The position numbers were made by a program, and so were the translations under genes. Shown here piece by piece: positions 7,298-12,093 of a stretch of 37,014 nucleotides of DNA; position 1 is the first letter of the stretch; the number at the start of each line of letters is the position of its first letter. The notes under the pieces are model-generated. The model saw nothing but the letters and a program-made list of their open reading frames with translations. It made no database searches and had not been told where the DNA came from. The DNA lies in IMG/VR virus record IMGVR_UViG_3300025168_000254, positions 1-37,014 of that record; one strand, written 5' to 3'. This DNA comes from a virus.

Positions 7298-7634
7298 AGT
7301 TATGTTCCCTGAGTATGTGACTATTGGTTACACCAAGATACAGTTGGTTCTAATGGATCCAATAGTAGCCAAAGAGATAGGTGAACAACAGGGTTGTTAT
7401 ATTGGTTCAGTACCATACAGAATATATCTTGATAAGGATATTATTAATGGTGGTGGAGTAGATGCAGCTAATGTAGTTATACATGAAATACTACACCATT
7501 TATATTCTATATCTGAATGTGATGAAAAGACTACAGAAGAGATCTTAGTTAATACTTTAGCTAATGGAGTAGCAGAACTACTATACAGATCTGAATTATC
7601 TAAGTGGTTAAAACAACAACCAAATATTTCATAA
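7290..7634 (+). CDS. HExxH metallopeptidase-like protein
   Basis: 114 residues. VVIHEILHHLYSI at about residues 62-74 contains the HExxH zinc motif with a second His, and downstream acidic residues (CDEKTTEEIL) could supply the third ligand. The compact helical fold around the motif resembles the small zincin-like proteins found in marine T7-like phages. It may cleave a host regulator, a cell-wall cross-link or a virion protein; the sequence does not decide. It is the last gene before the long non-coding stretch that precedes the early genes and overlaps the small membrane gene by eight bases. Confidence 0.6.
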   Translation: MVKVMFPEYVTIGYTKIQLVLMDPIVAKEIGEQQGCYIGSVPYRIYLDKDIINGGGVDAANVVIHEILHHLYSISECDEKTTEEILVNTLANGVAELLYRSELSKWLKQQPNIS

Positions 7635-7863
7635 AATAATTTGAAAGGGTTATCGACATGTGCCAGTCAAATCTCCCCCTCTTCGATTTTCAGGGTGTGT
7701 AGGGTATATTTTTTGTCACTGGCCAAGGTACATAAAATGGCTACAGGTCAATGATTCCGCCAGATTCCAAGGGATTTCATATCCATAGTGAGTGTTTATG
7801 CGGGTTCCAGCGCTTTTAATATATTTCTGCGCTTGTCTTATCGTGGGTGTTTCTGTTTTTTTC

Positions 7864-7893
7864 TAGACATACATAATTCATTGATGGTATAAA
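7864..7893 (+). promoter_or_regulatory. Candidate early host (sigma70-type) promoter
   Basis: TAGACA at 7864-7869 and TATAAA at 7888-7893 are each one base from consensus and are 18 bases apart. Transcription would begin near 7900, within the palindrome at 7902-7922, and run into the early genes from 7950. This is the expected place for the promoter used by host polymerase on entry. Confidence 0.55.
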
Positions 7894-7904
7894 TGTATTC
7901 ATAA

Positions 7905-7919
7905 GTGTAATTGATGCAC
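7905..7919. promoter_or_regulatory. Candidate operator over the early promoter start
   Basis: GTGTAATTGATGCAC, inside the inverted repeat TAAGTG (7902-7907) and CACTTA (7917-7922). It matches the 15-bp core of the palindrome in front of the MarR-like gene at 12 of 15 positions with the same spacing. Bound repressor here would block the early promoter. Confidence 0.5.
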
Positions 7920-7949
7920 TTAATAACGACATTATGGAGTAACTGAAAT

Positions 7950-8264
7950 ATGTCAAACTTAAACCTAGATGAACTTAAACAGATTAAGTTTAAACAACTA
8001 CAAAACAACCAGGTTGTCATTACTTATGCAAATGGTGATGAGGCTTTTTACTCATATAACAGACTAATAGTCTTGAGGGTTTCAATACCTGAATGGGCTG
8101 ATGCTGATGGGATTAAACATTGGTACAACACATATCTAAATGTAAACGCCTGGGATTACTCAAGAACTACCGGCAAATATAGAAATATATTCCTAGGCGA
8201 AACCAAAAGAGAAACAGAAAAGAAAATCAAATCAGGCGCTTATATCCTGAAGGATTTGGATTGA
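7950..8264 (+). CDS. Early protein of unknown function
   Basis: 104 residues, first gene of the early block. GGAGTAAC at 7936-7943 supports the ATG. Residues 20-50 read as beta-strands (QVVITYANGDEAFYSYNRLI) and the motif WDYSRTTGKYRNIFLGE at about 71-87 is distinctive; S-x-T-T-x-K-x-x-N-x-F-L is a pattern shared by small phage proteins of unknown function. It is not recognised as an enzyme. First-expressed genes of T7-like phages usually block host defence or redirect host functions. Confidence 0.75.
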   Translation: MSNLNLDELKQIKFKQLQNNQVVITYANGDEAFYSYNRLIVLRVSIPEWADADGIKHWYNTYLNVNAWDYSRTTGKYRNIFLGETKRETEKKIKSGAYILKDLD

Positions 8265-8265
8265 T

Positions 8266-8457
8266 ATGATTATTGAAATTCAAATAAACACAGAAAATAG
8301 CGCATTTGAAGATTCTTCAGAAACACAAAGGATATTAAAAAACTTAGTTAATAATCAGATTAACTATGATTCTGAAAAATATGAAGAAATATTATTAAGA
8401 GATATAAATGGAAACAAAATAGGCCATGCAGCAATTAACAACAACTGGAGTAACTAA
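8266..8457 (+). CDS. Small early protein, unknown function
   Basis: 63 residues, acidic, beginning MIIEIQINTENSAFEDSS with a helical middle (TQRILKNLVNNQINY) and a C-terminal beta-like part (LLRDINGNKIGHAAI). It starts one base after the stop of the preceding gene, so it depends on coupling; no good ribosome site is present. No family is recognised. Confidence 0.65.
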   Translation: MIIEIQINTENSAFEDSSETQRILKNLVNNQINYDSEKYEEILLRDINGNKIGHAAINNNWSN

Positions 8458-8458
8458 A

Positions 8459-8644
8459 ATGGAAAACATTAAATATTGGGAATGTGAATATATTGATTCA
8501 TCTGAGTTTGATGGTGATGGAAAATGTGAAGAGTATTACAAACATAAATCAACCGGTAAGACTTTTACATTGACGCTGGACTTAGATGATGCAAGAGAAC
8601 AAGCAACATGGGAAGAAACAACAGAAGATGAGGGGGCCAAGTAA
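8459..8644 (+). CDS. Small acidic early protein
   Basis: 61 residues from the ATG at 8459, chosen because GGAGTAAC at 8447-8454 lies just upstream; an earlier in-frame ATG at 8426 would overlap the previous gene and place this ribosome site inside the coding region. The protein is strongly acidic (about 18 Asp/Glu against 7 Lys/Arg) with a likely beta-hairpin GKTFTLTLDLDDA. The stop overlaps the next gene (TAATGA at 8642-8647). No known family; acidic early proteins can be DNA mimics or inhibitors. Confidence 0.65.
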   Translation: MENIKYWECEYIDSSEFDGDGKCEEYYKHKSTGKTFTLTLDLDDAREQATWEETTEDEGAK

Positions 8645-8973
8645 TGACATTAACAACACTTTTAATATTTGGATTAATTGACAATGGTGTACTTATACTG
8701 GCCTTCTATTTCACTTACTTAAATTTAGAAATTCTTATTGAAAGAAAACTAAATATTAAAGTAAGTGCTTTTTTAATTGGTGTATATAGTGCTGGGATTT
8801 CAAATAGCATATCCGATGCGCTTGGGTTTCTATTACAGGCTGAATTTTTAGCTGGTGTAATAGTTGGCCTTGGTTGTCTGATTGCTATGGCATTAATTCC
8901 GGTACTTGAATATTTCAAGAATAAAAAGCAAAAAGAAGAGGAAAAAGAAGTTAATATTTACGATTTCAAATAG
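8644..8973 (+). CDS. Early membrane protein
   Basis: 109 residues with about three hydrophobic segments: residues 4-25 (TTLLIFGLIDNGVLILAFYF), about 41-62 (AFLIGVYSAGISNSISDALG) and about 66-88 (EFLAGVIVGLGCLIAMALIPV), then a Lys/Glu-rich cytoplasmic tail (FKNKKQKEEEKEV). It is coupled to the previous gene by a one-base overlap. An early inner-membrane protein could act in superinfection exclusion or host takeover. The family is not recognised. Confidence 0.65.
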   Translation: MTLTTLLIFGLIDNGVLILAFYFTYLNLEILIERKLNIKVSAFLIGVYSAGISNSISDALGFLLQAEFLAGVIVGLGCLIAMALIPVLEYFKNKKQKEEEKEVNIYDFK

Positions 8974-9006
8974 TACAAATATTGAACAATAAAATGATCT
9001 AAAAGA

Positions 9007-9045
9007 AACCGCTACAGATACTGAAAATATTAGCCTGTAGCGGTT
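9007..9045. promoter_or_regulatory. Perfect 11-bp inverted repeat between early genes
   Basis: AACCGCTACAG at 9007-9017 pairs with CTGTAGCGGTT at 9035-9045 around a 17-base loop. It is G+C-rich against an A+T-rich background and lies 38 bases before an ATG. No T-run follows, so it is not a classic intrinsic terminator; an RNase III site, an mRNA stabiliser or a protein-binding site is possible. Confidence 0.6.
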
Positions 9046-9083
9046 CACACAAAAAACACAAAATAAAAAATGGAGTAACAAAA

Positions 9084-9662
9084 ATGAACACACAAAAACA
9101 ATTAGAACACCAGTACAAATATTATTACATTGTTGATATTTGGAATGGTGAAGGGTATTCAGATAGTGAAGGCTATCTAATCAAAATAGAAAAATCTAAT
9201 GCTATTGATGAATACATAACATTATTAAATTACATGAAATCAATAACAGTCCAAGACATAACAGAAGACTGGTTAGACTGGAGATGTAAAGCAGAGAAAA
9301 ATGAAGTTAAATTTAGTAACTCAATCAGTTTTTATTATGGAGATGCTGATACATTTAATGAACATAATGATTGTTGTGAAGATGCCGGATGTGTAACCGC
9401 TTATGAATGGGATTCATTAAGTGATAAACAGCAATTAATGATAGCGCCTACAGTTTGTCACCATGAATTTGATGATGAGTGGAAATATGATTTTCTTGGA
9501 ATGGCTGAGAAGTGTATCACTGATGGTCATGAAGATTCTACATCAGAACAAATATTCAATGATGTTCATACTGATTATGATTATGAAGATGCTGAATTTA
9601 TATTATTTAATTTAAAAGATGTAAAACTTCAAGACGCTAAATTGGTGGGGGGTGATGAATGA
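9084..9662 (+). CDS. Large acidic early protein, possible DNA mimic
   Basis: 192 residues with roughly 43 Asp/Glu against about 15 Lys/Arg, clustered in the C-terminal two thirds (FNEHNDCCEDAG, HEFDDEWKYDFLG, VHTDYDYEDAEF). Many aromatic residues accompany the acids. GGAGTAAC at 9072-9079 fits the ATG. T7 carries the acidic DNA mimic Ocr in the same early position, but there is no sequence resemblance to it. Two CC/CH-type clusters (DCCED, VCHHEF) could bind metal. Anti-restriction or polymerase inhibition are possibilities from charge alone. Confidence 0.7.
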   Translation: MNTQKQLEHQYKYYYIVDIWNGEGYSDSEGYLIKIEKSNAIDEYITLLNYMKSITVQDITEDWLDWRCKAEKNEVKFSNSISFYYGDADTFNEHNDCCEDAGCVTAYEWDSLSDKQQLMIAPTVCHHEFDDEWKYDFLGMAEKCITDGHEDSTSEQIFNDVHTDYDYEDAEFILFNLKDVKLQDAKLVGGDE

Positions 9663-9724
9663 TTGCTGATTTCATTGTTGTATTAGTTTTAATGCATGTT
9701 GTGTATATGTTTTATAACTTATAA
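9659..9724 (+). CDS. Possible 21-residue hydrophobic peptide
   Basis: MIADFIVVLVLMHVVYMFYN plus one residue, a single membrane helix. It overlaps the acidic-protein gene by four bases (ATGA) and has GGGGGGTGA just upstream, which could act as a ribosome site. It ends 18 bases before the terminator, so it is the last frame of this unit. Confidence 0.4.
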   Translation: MIADFIVVLVLMHVVYMFYNL

Positions 9725-9741
9725 ATAGCCCAACCTTATAG

Positions 9742-9777
9742 AAGGCCCTAGAATTCATTTTTTAGGGCCTTTTTTTA
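9742..9777 (+). terminator. Strong intrinsic terminator of the first early unit
   Basis: AAGGCCCTA at 9742-9750 pairs with TAGGGCCTT at 9763-9771 over a 12-base loop and runs into TTTTTTT. It would end transcripts from the early promoter at 7864 before the next gene cluster. Confidence 0.85.
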
Positions 9778-10141
9778 TGCCTCATGATACATCATACATC
9801 TATGAATTTAATACACCCATAACAGGCATTTTAGCGCCATTTAAAACATATATTTTTTATGTATCAATAACACCTATTTTAAACCCATAGAAATCAGCCG
9901 GAACCAAGGGCCAAGATTAGCGCCCAATCTAAAATTATTTTTAATTTATTTTTAGGCCCTGATTTTTCCAAAATCCAAAAACATTATACGAACATCAGGA
10001 TTTTTTTTGATTTTTTGATGATTTTTTAGGGCCATATATCGTGTTCAGGGCCGGAATTATCGTGTTCATAGCAGCATGGGTACCTTTAAAAAACAGAAGT
10101 ACACCTTTAGATACACAAATCTAAATATGGAGTAAACATTT
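9778..10141 (+). other. Non-coding A+T-rich stretch with T-tracts and GGCC repeats
   Basis: 364 bases without a gene. CCTGAT at 9957-9962 and ATCAGG at 9994-9999 are inverted, followed by eight T; GGCCCT (9955) and AGGGCC (10027, 10047) recur beside T-tracts. TATCGTGTTCA occurs twice, at about 10037 and 10059. The right end holds a phage-promoter-like motif. The first hairpin could be a second terminator. Several T-tracts suggest bent DNA; a protein-binding or replication role is possible but not shown. Confidence 0.4.
10097..10113 (+). promoter_or_regulatory. Candidate phage-RNA-polymerase promoter
   Basis: AAGTACACCTTTAGATA, 29 bases before the gene at 10142. It shares [AG]AGT[AG]CA[CT]nT[AT]T[AG]GATA with the sites at 15742, 22109 and 35283. 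It lies after a strong terminator, so the next cluster would need a promoter here. Confidence 0.5.
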
Positions 10142-10504
10142 ATGAGTAAAACAGATAAGTATTATGAGCAATGGATAGTTGATGATAGCTATTCAGATAA
10201 TAATGTATCGAAGATTGATAGGTATGGTGATCGTGTTGATAGCATTGCTAAACCTGAACAACTAGAATTAAGACTAAACAGTTTATGTTCAGTTATATTT
10301 AAACCAAATGACCAAGAGTTATTTCAGATATCAGGTACTGATCCTGATGAGGCGATAGCTAATGCTAAAATAACAGTAGGTGATTTGATAGGTGACTGGG
10401 AATCACTAGATGATAATACAAAAGAAAAGTCTAGCCCTTACATGATTCATTTAATGTCAATGTTAAAATGTTTTAGTGCAATAGAATACAAGGTGGTTCA
10501 ATGA
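10142..10504 (+). CDS. Protein of unknown function, first gene of second early unit
   Basis: 120 residues, acidic, beginning MSKTDKYYEQWIVDDSYSDN. Residues 58-100 (FQISGTDPDEAIANAKITVG, then DLIGDWESLDDNTKEK) look like a mixed alpha/beta region. GGAGTAAAC at 10129-10137 supports the start. It overlaps the next gene by four bases (ATGA at 10501-10504). No catalytic motif is evident. Confidence 0.7.
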   Translation: MSKTDKYYEQWIVDDSYSDNNVSKIDRYGDRVDSIAKPEQLELRLNSLCSVIFKPNDQELFQISGTDPDEAIANAKITVGDLIGDWESLDDNTKEKSSPYMIHLMSMLKCFSAIEYKVVQ

Positions 10505-10740
10505 AAGAACGACAAGATAGAATAGATTGTAATAGTGTTAATGATTTAGAATTAGATAGAACTAATATGATTGAATTTCTAACAAATTCATGCAGCAAAG
10601 CTGAACTTATCGTGATGAAAGAACATTATGAGAAATTAATAGATCATAAGATACTCAAACTAGAATCATCATTGTGGTTAATATTAATTTATAAAGTTTT
10701 ATACCAAAAAGAACAGTCTAGTAAATTAATCAGTGGTTGA
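10501..10740 (+). CDS. Small protein of unknown function
   Basis: 79 residues, mainly helical and charged (MKERQDRIDCNSVNDLELD, SKAELIVMKEHYEKLIDHKI). It is coupled upstream by ATGA and overlaps the following frame by eight bases. AAGGTGG at 10490-10496 is a plausible ribosome site. No family recognised. Confidence 0.65.
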   Translation: MKERQDRIDCNSVNDLELDRTNMIEFLTNSCSKAELIVMKEHYEKLIDHKILKLESSLWLILIYKVLYQKEQSSKLISG

Positions 10741-10972
10741 TATATTAAAAATGGATGGTTTTGATGATGCCATTATAGGTGTCCAAGAAAACATACAACC
10801 TAAAATAGTTTATGACTTATGGAAGATGGTAGAAATACTTAATGAAGAAGGCATGTCTACAGAAGATGCGCTAGATCACATAGGTTATAACATCACATCT
10901 ACATATGTAGGTGAAACCACACCAATTATAGTAGATACCAAGAAAACACTAGAGGATATCGTGTCCATGTGA
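10733..10972 (+). CDS. Small acidic protein of unknown function
   Basis: 79 residues if the GTG at 10733 is used; an ATG at 10751 gives 73. The GTG overlaps the previous stop and would be translated by coupling; neither start has a clear ribosome site. The sequence is acidic and helical (DGFDDAIIGVQENIQPKIV, YDLWKMVEILNEEGMSTEDA). It ends 27 bases before a strong terminator, so it closes this unit. Confidence 0.6.
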   Translation: MVDILKMDGFDDAIIGVQENIQPKIVYDLWKMVEILNEEGMSTEDALDHIGYNITSTYVGETTPIIVDTKKTLEDIVSM

Positions 10973-10999
10973 ATTTATATAGCATCCTCATGTTATAGG

Positions 11000-11036
11000 C
11001 TTATAGGTACCTAGCCCTGGTGCCTATAAGTTTTTT
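11000..11036 (+). terminator. Strong intrinsic terminator of the second early unit
   Basis: CTTATAGGTACC at 11000-11011 pairs with GGTGCCTATAAG at 11019-11030 (12 pairs, one T-G wobble) over a 7-base loop, then TTTTTT. Confidence 0.85.
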
Positions 11037-11073
11037 CAATTTAAAGGGTTTACAACTCAAACACTAGCTGATA

Positions 11074-11088
11074 GTGTAATTAATACAT
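11074..11088. promoter_or_regulatory. Candidate operator before the gene at 11100
   Basis: GTGTAATTAATACAT, flanked as TA-G-TGTA and TACA-T-TA. It matches the core of the palindrome at the MarR-like gene at 12 of 15 positions with the same spacing. It ends 11 bases before the ATG, so a bound protein would cover the transcription or translation start region. TTTACA at 11049-11054 could be a -35 element but the -10 is unclear. Confidence 0.45.
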
Positions 11089-11099
11089 TAGGAGTAATT

Positions 11100-11354
11100 A
11101 TGGAACAATTAGTGCAAACAAATAATTATAAATCGAATGTTCGTACTAACCTAGTTAGTATAATTGATCATTTAAAAGATGTACTGCATTTACTTGAATT
11201 AAGAGATGCATTACAGGAAAAGATTGATACATATGAAGTTGATAACACATCATATGATTATAAAGATTATAGAAGAGACACTTTGATATTAAGTTATTTG
11301 AATAAAAAAGTTAATGATAGTAAAAGAATTAAAACAGATTACCAGTATGCCTAG
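11100..11354 (+). CDS. Small helical protein of unknown function near the lysogeny region
   Basis: 84 residues, almost entirely helical: LVSIIDHLKDVLHLLELRDA, then ALQEKIDTYEV and a basic C-terminal part (LNKKVNDSKRIKTDYQYA). GGAGTAAT at 11091-11098 supports the ATG but spacing is short. It stands alone between a terminator and a palindrome-rich stretch, with an operator-like site in front. A regulatory or antirepressor role is possible from context only. Confidence 0.6.
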   Translation: MEQLVQTNNYKSNVRTNLVSIIDHLKDVLHLLELRDALQEKIDTYEVDNTSYDYKDYRRDTLILSYLNKKVNDSKRIKTDYQYA

Positions 11355-11369
11355 CAGTCAGACTGGTGA

Positions 11370-11395
11370 TGCAATTTTGATTAATCATTGTTGCA
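11370..11395. promoter_or_regulatory. Nested palindrome, operator-like
   Basis: The perfect palindrome TGATTAATCA (11378-11387) is centred between TGCAA (11370-11374) and TTGCA (11391-11395), each three bases away. Further inverted pairs surround it: ACCAGT 11341-11346 with ACTGGT 11362-11367, and AGATCT 11415-11420 with AGATCT 11424-11429. This density suggests a control region. Confidence 0.45.
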
Positions 11396-11467
11396 GAGAG
11401 AGAGAAGTAGGCTGAGATCTTTTAGATCTTATAGTGACTGCATAAACAATGTAAATATTATATTGTG

Positions 11468-11526
11468 TAATCTTGTGTGTAAGGTTGTGGATCATATGAA
11501 TGGCATGATCCATAACCGAAAGATTA
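11468..11526. promoter_or_regulatory. Large two-tier inverted repeat
   Basis: The inner stem pairs GGTTGTGGATCAT (11483-11495) with ATGATCCATAACC (11505-11517), 13 pairs with one wobble and a 9-base loop. The outer stem pairs TAATCTT (11468-11474) with AAGATTA (11520-11526). No T-run follows and no D- or T-arm is present, so it is neither a plain terminator nor a tRNA. It could be a structured RNA or a protein-binding site upstream of the regulator. Confidence 0.6.
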
Positions 11527-11546
11527 TAATAACAAAGGACTGAACC

Positions 11547-11588
11547 ATGATAAAACATTTATGTAGTAATAATATGTTAGGTGTGTAA
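11547..11588 (+). CDS. Possible 13-residue leader peptide
   Basis: MIKHLCSNNMLGV, preceded by AAAGGA at 11534-11539 at good spacing. Its end lies inside the palindrome at 11576-11604. It may be chance; if translated it could couple to expression of the regulator. Confidence 0.2.
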   Translation: MIKHLCSNNMLGV

Positions 11589-11604
11589 TATATACACAAC
11601 TAAC
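11576..11604. promoter_or_regulatory. 29-bp near-perfect palindrome, likely operator of the MarR-like gene
   Basis: The arms are GTTAG-g-TGTGTA (11576-11587) and TACACA-a-CTAAC (11593-11604), matching at 11 of 12 positions around a 5-base A/T centre. It ends 17 bases before the regulator ATG and six before its ribosome site. MarR proteins bind such palindromes as dimers and commonly control their own gene. Confidence 0.65.
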
Positions 11605-11621
11605 GATAATGGAGTAACGAA

Positions 11622-11975
11622 ATGTGTTTAGTTAATAAAACAATTACAGAAACTGGAAACAAGATGTACCAGTTTGTTGATAAGTTTAGATCTTTAAATA
11701 ATGAGATCCAAGCTCAAACTATGCAGACATTTTTATTTGTCGCAATGTCTACACAAAGAGAAATACCTATGCAAGATATGGGAAAAGCATTGGGCCTAAG
11801 TCAGGCTAGTGTTAGTAGGAACATTTCTTTTTTTAATAAAATAAACAGACATAGAAAAAGGGGTACAGGTTTATTAAGTACAAGGGAAGATCCACAGGAA
11901 AGAAGGAGAAAATTGGTTCATGTAACAAACCCAGGGTTGAAGTTTTTTCATGAACTAGAGGATATAATTAAATAA
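11622..11975 (+). CDS. MarR-like winged-helix regulator
   Basis: 117 residues, shorter than typical MarR proteins (about 140). The sequence TFLFVAMSTQREIPMQDMG leads into a helix-turn-helix with recognition helix LSQASVSRNISFFN at about residues 62-75, then a wing KRGTGLLSTREDPQERRRK and a closing strand and helix (LVHVTNPGLKFFHELEDII). The EDPxxRRxKxVxxT pattern is characteristic of MarR wings. It sits beside the integrase and behind a strong palindrome, and similar sites occur at the early promoter and before the 11100 gene. It is therefore a candidate lysogeny repressor. GGAGTAAC at 11611-11618 supports the start. Confidence 0.75.
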   Translation: MCLVNKTITETGNKMYQFVDKFRSLNNEIQAQTMQTFLFVAMSTQREIPMQDMGKALGLSQASVSRNISFFNKINRHRKRGTGLLSTREDPQERRRKLVHVTNPGLKFFHELEDIIK

Positions 11976-11988
11976 TTGGATTAGGAAT

Positions 11989-12076
11989 TGGTGCCTAGGG
12001 CGGGATTTGAACCCGCATGATCGTAAGATCGCAAGATTTTAAGTCTTGTGTGTATACCAATTCCACCACCCAGGCA
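11989..12076 (-). tRNA. tRNA-Leu (anticodon UAA), probable attP
   Basis: On the minus strand the sequence folds as a complete class II tRNA. The 7-pair acceptor stem TGCCTGG/CTAGGCA has one G-T pair, and the 3' CCA is encoded (TGG at 11989-11991). The anticodon stem CAAGA/TCTTG encloses loop CTTAAAA, giving anticodon TAA. A variable-arm stem GATC/GATC and a T-arm GCGGG-TTCAAAT-CCCGC are present. It lies directly before the integrase gene, the classic place for an attachment site within a tRNA. UUA is visibly the main leucine codon of the phage genes, so the tRNA could also support translation. Confidence 0.9.
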
Positions 12077-12093
12077 TTTGGAGTAACTATATT

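Larger units (their letters stand above)
7635..7949 (+). other. Non-coding stretch before the early genes; probable genome-end region
   Basis: 315 bases with no convincing gene. G+C looks higher than in neighbouring coding DNA. GCCAGT at 7661-7666 and ACTGGC at 7718-7723 are inverted, and GCGCTT occurs twice near 7811-7840. The right part holds the sigma70-like promoter and an operator-like palindrome listed separately. In T7-like phages the left genome end and terminal repeat precede the early promoter, so the packaged ends probably fall in this stretch or in 6910-7126. Confidence 0.45.

Noticed and set aside
8426-8458. Upstream start of the 61-residue early protein
   Set aside because: The earlier ATG would overlap the previous gene and put the GGAGTAAC ribosome site inside the coding region; the ATG at 8459 is better placed.
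11468-11526. Second tRNA or tmRNA-like gene
   Set aside because: The stems do not form D-, anticodon- and T-arms, there is no TTCAA loop and no CCA; only nested hairpins are present.
12046-12093. N-terminal extension of the integrase from a TTG codon
   Set aside because: It would translate part of the tRNA-Leu on the opposite strand and has no ribosome site; the ATG at 12094 has GGAGTAAC upstream.
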